NCBI GenBank assembly: GCA_028819675.1
Contig: JAPPKT010000487.1
Coordinates: 1 to 30,063, forward strand
DNA length: 30,063 bases
Direction: 5' to 3'
Source of the DNA: Caldilineaceae bacterium
GTDB lineage: Bacteria; Chloroflexota; Anaerolineae; Caldilineales; Caldilineaceae
The notes under the pieces are model-generated. The model had not been told where the DNA came from, did not search any database, and saw nothing but the letters and a program-made list of their open reading frames with translations. This document shows positions 1-7,322 of the stretch, one piece after another (position 1 is the first letter of the stretch; each line of letters begins with the position of its first letter). The translations under genes and the position numbers were made by a program.

Positions 1-36
1 ACCCATGCCGACGACAGCAACGCGTACCTTTTTCAT
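1..36 (-). CDS. Start of a Rossmann-fold protein, probably a Gfo/Idh/MocA-type oxidoreductase (partial)
   Basis: Only the first 12 codons lie in the window, reading MKKVRVAVVGMG on the minus strand and running off the left edge. The beta-strand followed by the start of a glycine-rich dinucleotide-binding loop is typical of NAD(P)-dependent oxidoreductases. In a sugar-catabolic operon the Gfo/Idh/MocA family is the likeliest choice. The start codon at 36 has an AGGA ribosome binding site about 8-10 bases upstream. The gene follows the enolase-superfamily gene by about 85 bases and is probably the next gene of the same operon. The family call is inference from 12 residues. Confidence 0.5.
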   Translation of the reverse strand, partial: MKKVRVAVVGMG

Positions 37-120
37 GTAGTTTCCTGTTGTCCACGGTCCAGGGACAGGCTGAACGCAGTCCGTCCCTGCCTATGTATGT
101 CCATCGCCGCCGTTCGGCGA

Positions 121-1266
121 TTACCGTTCGACCGTCAGAGCGTAGTGCCCTTCAATGTAAGGGTAACGTTCGGCAACCCCTTCTGCCAATTCGATTCCCA
201 GGCCGGGGTTGTCCGGTAGATGCAGATGGCCGCCGTTCATTGCCGGCGGCTTCGCGGCAATATCCCACTGCAGCGGCCCTTGAATCTGGCAAACCTCCAG
301 AATCTCCAGGTTGGGTAAGGCGGCAACCGCGTGCGCGTGCGCCATCGCCATCAATCCATTATGCCAGGAGTGGGGATAGAGTTTGAGGCCGTGATGCGCC
401 GCCAGCTCCGCGATGCGTACCAGTTCTGTCAGGCCGCAGACACCCGCGTCAGGCTGCACGATATCATAGGCCCGCTTTTCAATATACGGGCGAAACTGCT
501 CCAGAGTCGTGAAGCTCTCGCCGCCGGTTACAGGCATTTCCACTGCCGCGGCGAGTGCGGCATAGCCGTCGATTTCGCTCCAGGGTATCGGCTCCTCCAG
601 CCAGGCGAACTCCAATCGGTCCAGTTCCCTGGCAATGGGCAGCGCCTCCTCCAGCGTAAGCCGGCAGTTACCGTCCAGCGCCAGCTTCATTCGTCCCGCC
701 ACCGCCTGATGCAGCTCTCGCACCAAACCGAGAAAGCGGTCAACGGTCACGCCGTCCCACTCCCAGTCCGTGCCGATGCGGAACTTCATCACCGGGAATC
801 CCTGTTCTACGTATCCCAGTGCCTCCTCGATCAACTGTTCGGGCCGGTCCCGCCAGTCATAGCGGCATCCGCTCGAGGCATACATCGGTACTGACGAGGC
901 CGGGCTGTCGCTCAGCAACTCGCTGACCCGCTTGCCCGCCGCTTTCCCCCGCAGATCCCACAGGGCGCAGTCGATGCCGGCGACGGCCGCGTCATGAGCG
1001 CGGTCCCTGCCATTCGGATGCGGCGGCGTGGCCTTGTCTGTCGGGTCCTTGCCGATGAGAGTCGGCGCCAGCCAGTCGACCCATTCGGCGATACGCGGCG
1101 GCACCCCGTATGCGCTCGCCTCCCCGATGCCAACCAGTCCTTCATCGATATGAACCCGGACGACCGCACAATCAGCCTTTACCGTGCGATAGCTGGCAGT
1201 GATCCACTGCCGTTCCGGTTCGTGCATGCGCGAAAGACATACAGTGTCGAGATCTGTAATCTTCAT
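121..1266 (-). CDS. Mandelate racemase/muconate lactonizing enzyme family protein (enolase superfamily)
   Basis: A 381-residue protein of normal length for this family. These enzymes use a divalent metal to abstract the proton alpha to a carboxylate; many members dehydrate or racemise sugar acids. An N-terminal capping domain (about residues 1-120) is followed by a TIM barrel. The metal ligands are visible as D198 (LALDGN), E224 (WLEEP) and E250 (TGGES), with the same spacing as in mandelate racemase. The second-strand catalytic motif is K161-x-R163, and H299 sits in PHSWHNG. The barrel therefore appears catalytically intact and of the mandelate racemase-like subgroup. The start has a strong AGGGGA site lying just after the TAA of the upstream gene, 11 bases away. 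It is in an operon with ABC sugar-uptake genes, so a sugar-acid dehydratase role is plausible; the exact substrate is unknown. Confidence 0.9.
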   Translation of the reverse strand: MKITDLDTVCLSRMHEPERQWITASYRTVKADCAVVRVHIDEGLVGIGEASAYGVPPRIAEWVDWLAPTLIGKDPTDKATPPHPNGRDRAHDAAVAGIDCALWDLRGKAAGKRVSELLSDSPASSVPMYASSGCRYDWRDRPEQLIEEALGYVEQGFPVMKFRIGTDWEWDGVTVDRFLGLVRELHQAVAGRMKLALDGNCRLTLEEALPIARELDRLEFAWLEEPIPWSEIDGYAALAAAVEMPVTGGESFTTLEQFRPYIEKRAYDIVQPDAGVCGLTELVRIAELAAHHGLKLYPHSWHNGLMAMAHAHAVAALPNLEILEVCQIQGPLQWDIAAKPPAMNGGHLHLPDNPGLGIELAEGVAERYPYIEGHYALTVER

Positions 1267-1277
1267 TAAGTTCCCCT

Positions 1278-3239
1278 TTAACAGGGCTGCTTGTACGAAG
1301 GCTCGTTGACGTATCGAGCCGTCGCTATATCCAGTTCGATCCGCGTCGCCGGCGGGAGCTCGACCTGCAGGTAGACGTCGTTAACGTCCTCCTTTACGGT
1401 TGAATGCTCGACTTCAGGCGACTGATATGCTGGCGGCCGGCCCGGGTAACTGCTTGTCCTCTTCGTATAGCGGACTACCTCGAAACGGTGTTCGCCGAAG
1501 CTGCCCGCCTGCAATATCACCATACGCGACTCGTACGGGTTCAGGTTGACCAGTTCCACCACCGTGCGCTCCGCCTCCAGCCTCGTTACGAGCGCGGCCG
1601 TGTCAGGAGGCAGGCCCGGCCGCTTGAGGACTGCGTCGTAGTACCGCAGCCGGCAGTGGAGTAGCCCGCCGTTATAGATGATCTGGGGCGCGCCCAGCGT
1701 AAGCTGAACCAGCGCCTCTGTGATCACGGGGTTGAGCTGTTGCCAGTGGTGGATGTGCACCTGCGTCAGGTCCTCCACGTCTTCTCGGATCAACGCCAGT
1801 CGACGGCAGACCTGTCCGTAGGTTGAGGCCAGTATCTGCTCAGGATAGTCGGGGTTATCACCGGCAAGGAACCTTAGCCAGGGCTGTTCGTGGCCGTTGT
1901 CCTCCTTGTTGCGGAAACCCTGAACGCGGCGCCAGTCGTACTTCTCAACCCGTCGCAGCGCCTCGATCCGCCCCCAGTCGGCGGGATCCATCGTCATGTT
2001 CCACACAGCCGTGGGGTAGACCGGCGACATCGGCTGATAGTCGAACCAGCCTTCGTCGTTGTGCCGGTAGGGGACGACGAATATCCCATCCTCTTCGTCG
2101 TCCAACTGGTCCACCCAGTGGCTTCGCAGGCTCATTTCCCCAGCGCTGGGACTTCGCATCTCGCCCAAATCCCAGATGGCGTCGTACTGATCGTTGGCCA
2201 GCTGCAGGTATCCCTTGTCACCGGTGAGCAGAAAGGCGTTGCCGCCGCTGACGGTCGCGGCCATGCCAATATTGTAGTAACCGTGGGGCCAGCTCCAGCC
2301 GTAAAGACCGCCGTACCAGCGTCCATCCATGTACTCGCCGACCTCTCCCGACAGCCCGACGTTGTCCGGCAGCAGGCCGTCCGGTTTCCGCCGGTCAACC
2401 CGTCCGGACTGCTCTGCCGCGGGAGAGTTGCTCGCGGCCCGCTCCCGCCAGGCGTCAAAATACTCGACGATCCAGCGCCGGTACTTCTCATCGCCGGTGA
2501 GCAGGAAGGCATTCGCAATCAGACTCGTGACCATCAGATTCCCGGCTACGTCTCCCTTGCCCATGCGCTCCTGCATCGCCTCCCCCATGCGACGCGCCAG
2601 GGCCGTGTCCTTCAGATCGTCGTATTCATGGACGCCCTCGATGTCGGTGAATGGGAGGCCATACGTGCGCATGGACGCGCTCCAACCGTAGCTCGGCTCC
2701 GGGCCGTCCGTGAAGCCCCAGCGCGGCCCGCCGCTGCCGTTGTGCGGCGCCCTGATCAGCTTGCGTTCAGGATCGTAGTTGGGCGCATCGGGGTTCTCGT
2801 TCAGATACAGGCCGGCAAATCGTACTGCGCGCTGGCGATTGCGCTCATTTGTCGGGTCGGCCAGACAGAGAAAGTAGAAATAGATGTAGCTCTCGCTCTG
2901 GTGGAACTGATCATAGCCCCGTTCATACTCGTCCATCACCGGCCCGAGCTCTTCCAGCTGTCTCGTGATGGCGTCCCACTGGCGCTGCCCCTGCGTGAGC
3001 AGGTGATCGCCGCCCCCGAGCAGATAGTAGAGGGGCCAGTTGTAGGAGCTCTCGTAAAAATCATCGGCGCCGTCGCGTGAGTCGCTCCACTTGTCGGCCC
3101 ATATCAGCGTCCCGTCGGGCCTTGTGTACTTCTCCAAGAAGGGTTCTACGGACCGGTCCATCAGATCAAAAAGCGCCCGCTCCATCACGGCCCAGGTGGG
3201 CGGTGCATCAAGAGGGACGCTGGCAGTGAGTGTAAGCAC
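1278..3239 (-). CDS. Unrecognised 653-residue protein, probably an alpha/alpha-toroid fold
   Basis: I do not recognise a named family. The frame is open from 3362, but the best start is the GTG at 3239: GAGAGG lies 8 bases upstream and no good site precedes the longer start. The longer version would also swallow a perfect hairpin at 3321-3360. No signal peptide or membrane segment is evident, so it is probably cytoplasmic. It is rich in Trp, Tyr and Asp. A motif LLTGD followed by a hydrophobic helix occurs twice (AFLLTGDEKYRRW and AFLLTGDKGYLQL), with a weaker copy near the N-terminus. That spacing of paired helices is typical of (alpha/alpha) toroids such as glycoside hydrolases, lyases or epimerases. 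The C-terminal 150 residues look beta-rich, as in many glycan-active toroids. Position between a sugar-binding protein and an enolase-superfamily enzyme suggests a carbohydrate-processing role, which is inference. Confidence 0.8.
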   Translation of the reverse strand: MLTLTASVPLDAPPTWAVMERALFDLMDRSVEPFLEKYTRPDGTLIWADKWSDSRDGADDFYESSYNWPLYYLLGGGDHLLTQGQRQWDAITRQLEELGPVMDEYERGYDQFHQSESYIYFYFLCLADPTNERNRQRAVRFAGLYLNENPDAPNYDPERKLIRAPHNGSGGPRWGFTDGPEPSYGWSASMRTYGLPFTDIEGVHEYDDLKDTALARRMGEAMQERMGKGDVAGNLMVTSLIANAFLLTGDEKYRRWIVEYFDAWRERAASNSPAAEQSGRVDRRKPDGLLPDNVGLSGEVGEYMDGRWYGGLYGWSWPHGYYNIGMAATVSGGNAFLLTGDKGYLQLANDQYDAIWDLGEMRSPSAGEMSLRSHWVDQLDDEEDGIFVVPYRHNDEGWFDYQPMSPVYPTAVWNMTMDPADWGRIEALRRVEKYDWRRVQGFRNKEDNGHEQPWLRFLAGDNPDYPEQILASTYGQVCRRLALIREDVEDLTQVHIHHWQQLNPVITEALVQLTLGAPQIIYNGGLLHCRLRYYDAVLKRPGLPPDTAALVTRLEAERTVVELVNLNPYESRMVILQAGSFGEHRFEVVRYTKRTSSYPGRPPAYQSPEVEHSTVKEDVNDVYLQVELPPATRIELDIATARYVNEPSYKQPC

Positions 3240-3320
3240 GAGGCTCACCTCTCTTGTGTGTGGAATTGTGTGTATTCGGTTGCCGCCGGCACGAACTGAA
3301 CTGTCTACGGGTAAGCGTTC

Positions 3321-3360
3321 GCCGCTGCGCCAAGGCCCTGCGGGAGGCCGGCGCAGCGGC
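3321..3360 (-). other. Intercistronic hairpin with an 11-bp perfect stem
   Basis: The arms at 3321-3331 (GCCGCTGCGCC) and 3350-3360 (GGCGCAGCGGC) are perfect reverse complements, with an 18-base interior that can itself pair GGCC with GGCC. It lies between the substrate-binding protein stop (3411) and the GTG start of the next gene (3239). No T-run follows on the minus strand, so it is more likely an mRNA-stabilising or processing hairpin, or an attenuator, than an intrinsic terminator. Such hairpins often protect abundant binding-protein messages in ABC transporter operons. Confidence 0.6.
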
Positions 3361-3410
3361 ACAACGCTATCAGCGCATCTGCAATACCTTCAGCTGTGTT
3401 GCGCTTGCCT

Positions 3411-4946
3411 TTACCGTGGGTTCTTGGCCCGCCACTCCTGCAGCTGGCGGTTCACTTCATTGATGATGGTCTGGGCGCCGGCCTCATTCAGCTTCTCGAT
3501 GGCCTCGGGCGCGCCATCCTCATATGCGACCCAACCGTACTGGATCGGTAACACAAACTCGTTATAGACGGCCGACGTCTGGGCAATCTCAGTCTTGATC
3601 GGTTCGCGGTCCACTACGAAGCCCAACGCTTCCGACGGGAAGGCCGTGTCGTTCATCTCTTTGGTTGCTTCCCAGGCCCCGACCTGCTTGGCGTCACGGT
3701 AGTAAGCGTTGAACTGATTGCCGAACATCCAGTCCGTGTTCGGATTGTATGTGCTGGTGTTGCCGTCCACACCATCTGGGAATCGCATGACCTGATTGGC
3801 CTCATCTTCCCAGACCCAATGCACGCCCTCAATGCCGCGCGAAAGCAGGTTATAGATATAGGCATTGGTGTTGAACTCCTCCAACACCTCCATTGCCTTA
3901 CCCGGATTCTTGGAAGTGGAGCAAATGGCGTTCATCGTTGCCGTAGCACCGGCAGTGTCCAGAATCAGTGGGACTGTCAAGCTCTTGCTCAGGAACTCGA
4001 AGCCGTAGGCGTTCTGCGCCTCAACGTCGTTCCCCGGCTTTTCTACATGATAGCCCATAGCATACTGACCGGCACGGAAAGCGGATCGAGCCTCGTCATT
4101 GGGCAGCGGCTCAAGCGGCATATAGCCTTCATCCACCCAACGCTTGGTCGACTCGGCCGCCATCTGAAATTCAACTGTTTCTACCATATTGACGGCTGTC
4201 AGCGTCTCGTCATCAGCCTTCATGCCCAGAAAGCCAATACCGTCATCTAAGGGATCGAAGCCGTAGTACTGGGAGAGAAAAAGTCCCCGTCCCGGTGCAG
4301 CAACGATTACAGGCGTAATGCCCTCGCCGTCACGCACATCGGCCAACCAGGGCTCCATATCTTCCCACTTCGTCACGGAAGCCAGATCGAGGCCGTACTT
4401 CTCGGCCAAATCCTTGCGAGGATGGACGCCCCAGGGCTTGGGAAAGATCTGCTGATTGATGACGCCATAGATGACGCCATTTACGCGTGCCGCGTCCCAG
4501 GTCGTGGGTGGCATGCTCCCCCACAGGCCAGGCGCGTGATTGAGCAGCAGATCGTCCAGCGGCGCCAGGACGCCGTTGGCAACATTGTTGGCGTAACTGT
4601 TGATCCAAGCCGCGGTGAAAATGATATCGCACTCTTCTCCGGCAGACAGGCGCAACTGCATCTTGTCGTTAAACGCGCCGAAGTCGATTGGTTCCAGGGT
4701 CAGGTGTACGCCGATCTTCTCGTGGAGGACTTCATTCATCGCATCCTCCACCATCTGCAGGTCCGCCGGAATACCGCGGCTTCCGTAGGAGTAAGTAATA
4801 TTAACCAGTCCTTCGGCTGGCGCAGGCGCGGCCTGTTGGCCTTCGTCTGCCGATGTAGCCGCCGGCGCGGGCGCCGGGCAGGCCGTAAGGACCAGTGAGG
4901 CGACCAGCAAAACGCTGAGCATAGCCAAAATACGGTGTCGTGTCAT
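3411..4946 (-). CDS. ABC transporter substrate-binding lipoprotein, carbohydrate type
   Basis: A 511-residue extracellular solute-binding protein. Residues 1-23 form a lipoprotein signal peptide with the lipobox LTAC and C23 as the lipidated cysteine. An Ala/Pro/Glu-rich linker follows to about residue 45. The mature part has the family 1-type pattern: an early beta-strand (NITYSYGS), then IGVHLTLEPIDFGAFNDKMQ and EECDIIFTAAW, as in binding proteins that pair with YtcP/LplB-type permeases. It is predicted to be anchored on the outer face of the membrane and to deliver a sugar, oligosaccharide or related solute to the two permeases encoded upstream. A strong AGGAGA site precedes the ATG. No ATPase gene is present in the window, so a shared MsmK-type ATPase elsewhere is expected. 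Ligand identity cannot be read from the sequence. Confidence 0.92.
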   Translation of the reverse strand: MTRHRILAMLSVLLVASLVLTACPAPAPAATSADEGQQAAPAPAEGLVNITYSYGSRGIPADLQMVEDAMNEVLHEKIGVHLTLEPIDFGAFNDKMQLRLSAGEECDIIFTAAWINSYANNVANGVLAPLDDLLLNHAPGLWGSMPPTTWDAARVNGVIYGVINQQIFPKPWGVHPRKDLAEKYGLDLASVTKWEDMEPWLADVRDGEGITPVIVAAPGRGLFLSQYYGFDPLDDGIGFLGMKADDETLTAVNMVETVEFQMAAESTKRWVDEGYMPLEPLPNDEARSAFRAGQYAMGYHVEKPGNDVEAQNAYGFEFLSKSLTVPLILDTAGATATMNAICSTSKNPGKAMEVLEEFNTNAYIYNLLSRGIEGVHWVWEDEANQVMRFPDGVDGNTSTYNPNTDWMFGNQFNAYYRDAKQVGAWEATKEMNDTAFPSEALGFVVDREPIKTEIAQTSAVYNEFVLPIQYGWVAYEDGAPEAIEKLNEAGAQTIINEVNRQLQEWRAKNPR

Positions 4947-5098
4947 CTGTGTCTTCTCCTCTTGGGTGAACAGAGCGTTGAAATTCCTATGCTAGAAAGT
5001 GGGTATTGCCGGACGGCGAGAATTCCATTCCGTCGTCGTATGTCTCTAAAGTTAAATCCTCCGCATTCACAGTGGGAGCTTGGACTCCTCGAACGGCA

Positions 5099-6007
5099 CT
5101 ATCCTTTCAGCCCACCGATTGTAATCCCGCGGACGAAGTATTTCTGCAGCAGTAAGAACGTAAATAGCGCCGGTCCGAAAGCCAAAACGGCCATCGCCAT
5201 GCGCGCCGATAGCGTCGGAATCGGCATTCCCGTCGTTTGCGGATTGGCCGCCATGATATTGATGTTGGCCATCAGCACGTAGAGCAGAAACTGGAGCGGA
5301 TACATCGAGCTGTCGTCGATAAACAACAGCGCCAGAAACCAGTCGTTCCAGTAGCGCAGCACAAAAAAGAGTCCTATGGTTGCCAGCACTGGCTTGGAGA
5401 GCGGTACCACAATCTGGAAGAATATCCGCCACTCGCCGGCGCCGTCTATCCTGGCCGCGTCCAGCAATTCCGTCGGCAGTTGGGCAAATGAGGTCCGTAT
5501 AATCAGTACATACCAGGCTGTGACCATATACGGCAATATCAGAACAAAAATATTGTCCTTCAAGCCCAGGTAACGGGTAACCAATATATAAAAGGGAACC
5601 ATGCCGCCGTTAAACAGCAAAGTGAAAAACACGTAGAACGACAGCGGCCCGCGCAGCCGGAAATCTTTTCTCGCCAGCGGCCATGCAAGCAGAGAGCAGA
5701 CCAGCAGCCCGGCTACAGTCCCGACCGTCGTTACGAAAGCCGTCACCCCGTACGCCCGCAATATCTGTCTTGGTTCCTGCAGTATGTATTCGTACGCGAA
5801 GGTCGTAAAACCGACCGGCAGAAGTTGGTAGCCCTCTTTCGCTAGTCGCAGTTCGTCAGAAAGCGATATGCTAACGACAAGTATGAGCGGAATCAGACAG
5901 GTCAAGCCGACCAGCGTCAGCACTGTGTGGACTGCGAACCGGCCCAAATACGCTTGTGCACGGTAGCGGTTGAGCGGTGTTGACTGGCGGGAGGTCGTTA
6001 CGGACAT
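5099..6007 (-). CDS. Carbohydrate ABC transporter permease (YtcP/MalG-like)
   Basis: A 302-residue inner-membrane permease with about six hydrophobic segments. The first is at about residues 28-52, after a basic cytoplasmic N-terminus. The conserved EAA loop that contacts the ATPase is visible as ELLDAARIDGAGEWRIF around residue 190. The C-terminus YFVRGITIGGLKG is characteristic of the YtcP branch of carbohydrate permeases. Its ATG lies 9 bases after the stop of the partner permease, so the two are clearly co-transcribed; there is little Shine-Dalgarno match, suggesting translational coupling. It forms the channel heterodimer with the product of the preceding gene. Confidence 0.93.
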   Translation of the reverse strand: MSVTTSRQSTPLNRYRAQAYLGRFAVHTVLTLVGLTCLIPLILVVSISLSDELRLAKEGYQLLPVGFTTFAYEYILQEPRQILRAYGVTAFVTTVGTVAGLLVCSLLAWPLARKDFRLRGPLSFYVFFTLLFNGGMVPFYILVTRYLGLKDNIFVLILPYMVTAWYVLIIRTSFAQLPTELLDAARIDGAGEWRIFFQIVVPLSKPVLATIGLFFVLRYWNDWFLALLFIDDSSMYPLQFLLYVLMANINIMAANPQTTGMPIPTLSARMAMAVLAFGPALFTFLLLQKYFVRGITIGGLKG

Positions 6008-6016
6008 GGAGGCGGC

Positions 6017-7030
6017 CTAATACAGTGCGTAGTCTTCGTTGACTCGTCGTACCACCCAGTTGGCCCCCACGACCAGCAGGAATCCGACAAACGACTGGTA
6101 AAAGCCGGCTGCCGCGGCCATGCTGATCTCACCCAGCTCGACCAGTGAACGGTATACAAATGTGTCGATGACGTCGGTCGTGGAATAGAGCAGCGGATTA
6201 TCTCGGGGCAAAAAGAAGAACAGACCGAAGTCGGCATGAAAAATGCGGCCAATTGCCAGCAGCGTGAGAATGATGATCATCGGGTACAGCATCGGCAAGG
6301 TGATGAAACGGATCTGTTGCATCTTGCCCGCACCGTCGATTTTGGCCGCTTCGAACAACTCCGGGGAAATGCCGAGAATCCCAGCCAGGTAGATGATACT
6401 GCTGAAACCGATTCCATTCCACAAATTGGCGAGCACCAGGATGACCGGCCAGTATTCCGGTGACCGGTACCAGGCAATCCGATCCAGTTGGAGTGCATCT
6501 ACCCACTGGTTGATCAGCCCGGTCTGGCCATTGAGGAATGCAAAGACGAAGTAGCTGACAATCACCCAGGAGATGAAGTAAGGGAAAAACAGCATCGTCT
6601 GATAGTACTTGCTCATGCGGCTGCGATAGGCCTCGTTCATCAGTATCGCAACCGTCAACGCACATACGGTAGTCGTGCTGATGAATAGGAGATTCATCAG
6701 CAGTGTATTGCGCGTGATTCGGAAGGCTGCATCCGTCCCGAATAGAAATTCGAAATTCCGGAATCCGACCCATTCGCTGCCCAGGATTCCCAGATTGAAG
6801 CGGTAGTCCTTGAAGGCGATGACAATGCCCAGCATGGGCAGGTAGGCGAAAATGAAGAGCAGGACGATTCCCGGAAGCGACATCGAGAGCAACGAAAGAT
6901 TCGTTTTGAACTCCCGCTGGTTGCCGAAGAGCCGGTGCAAGAAGGATTCACTCAGTGACGCCGGTTGTTCAGACCCGTGCGGGCCTGGCGACGACGAGGC
7001 CTGTCTGTCCAACTGCTTCTCGGTGATCAC
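6017..7030 (-). CDS. Carbohydrate ABC transporter permease (LplB/YteP-like)
   Basis: The partner permease, 337 residues from the GTG at 7030. The open frame extends to 7156, but the extra 42 residues (Cys/Arg-rich) look untranslated. The GTG has AGGA about 9 bases upstream, so I chose it. The cytoplasmic N-terminus (about 50 residues) is followed by a first membrane segment (SLPGIVLLFIFAYLPMLGIV), then about five more. The EAA loop reads ELFEAAKIDGAGKMQQIRF near residue 240. The family imports oligosaccharides or similar solutes together with a YtcP-like subunit and a lipoprotein binding protein, both encoded immediately downstream. It is the first gene after the operon promoter. Confidence 0.92.
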   Translation of the reverse strand: MITEKQLDRQASSSPGPHGSEQPASLSESFLHRLFGNQREFKTNLSLLSMSLPGIVLLFIFAYLPMLGIVIAFKDYRFNLGILGSEWVGFRNFEFLFGTDAAFRITRNTLLMNLLFISTTTVCALTVAILMNEAYRSRMSKYYQTMLFFPYFISWVIVSYFVFAFLNGQTGLINQWVDALQLDRIAWYRSPEYWPVILVLANLWNGIGFSSIIYLAGILGISPELFEAAKIDGAGKMQQIRFITLPMLYPMIIILTLLAIGRIFHADFGLFFFLPRDNPLLYSTTDVIDTFVYRSLVELGEISMAAAAGFYQSFVGFLLVVGANWVVRRVNEDYALY

Positions 7031-7170
7031 TTGAGAATTTCCTGGTGACACAGGGGAATACAGTCTGTCCGGCCATCTTGAATGGCCGCAGCAAAAGCAT
7101 ATTCTATCTTGCTGCCTGAGCTGGTCAAAGGGCCCGCGTCCCCATTGCCTCAACACGCTTGGGACGCCTG

Positions 7171-7185
7171 ACCGGAGGAACCGGT
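7171..7185. promoter_or_regulatory. Candidate operator palindrome at the ABC operon start site
   Basis: A perfect inverted repeat, ACCGG-N5-CCGGT, sits just downstream of the -10 element and overlaps the predicted transcription start. A bound repressor here would block the promoter, which fits a substrate-inducible uptake operon. The arms are only 5 bp, so chance occurrence in GC-rich DNA is possible. No regulator gene lies in the window. Confidence 0.3.
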
Positions 7186-7188
7186 GAT

Positions 7189-7217
7189 AGGCTACACGAC
7201 GCCCAATTCTTTGTCAA
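7189..7217 (-). promoter_or_regulatory. Sigma-70-type promoter of the ABC transporter operon
   Basis: On the minus strand a perfect -35 TTGACA (7217-7212) is followed by exactly 17 bases and a -10 TAGCCT (7194-7189). Transcription would start near 7182, giving a leader of about 150 bases before the GTG at 7030. The spacing and the perfect -35 make this a convincing promoter; the -10 matches only 3 of 6 consensus bases. Confidence 0.55.
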
Positions 7218-7261
7218 ATTTTTCACCACTCTCAGAAATAGGGCATCTAACATTGATACAT

Positions 7262-7267
7262 TATAAT
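7262..7267 (+). promoter_or_regulatory. Candidate -10 element for the oligopeptidase gene
   Basis: A perfect TATAAT lies 56 bases before the peptidase ATG in the divergent intergenic region, so transcription would begin near 7274 with a leader of about 50 bases. The -35 region at the usual distance (TAGGGC) is poor, so activity may need an activator. It is the only good -10 in the gap on this strand. Confidence 0.4.
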
Positions 7268-7322
7268 GGTCCCGCGGTACCCCCTTGACGCAGTACATGA
7301 CAATTGCATGTGAGGATCTTTA

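Noticed and set aside
1890..3080. Long plus-strand open frame (396 codons)
   Set aside because: It is antisense to the clearly structured minus-strand gene, with no ribosome binding site and no recognisable domain.
5024..5046. Short GACGG...CCGTC inverted repeat between permease and binding-protein genes
   Set aside because: Only 5 bp with a 13-base loop; expected by chance in GC-rich DNA.
7031..7156. N-terminal extension of the first ABC permease
   Set aside because: The 42 extra residues are Cys/Arg-rich and unlike the family; the GTG at 7030 has a better ribosome binding site.
7285..7313. TTGACG as a -35 element for the peptidase gene
   Set aside because: No acceptable -10 lies 16-18 bases downstream, and a start there would leave almost no room before the ATG.
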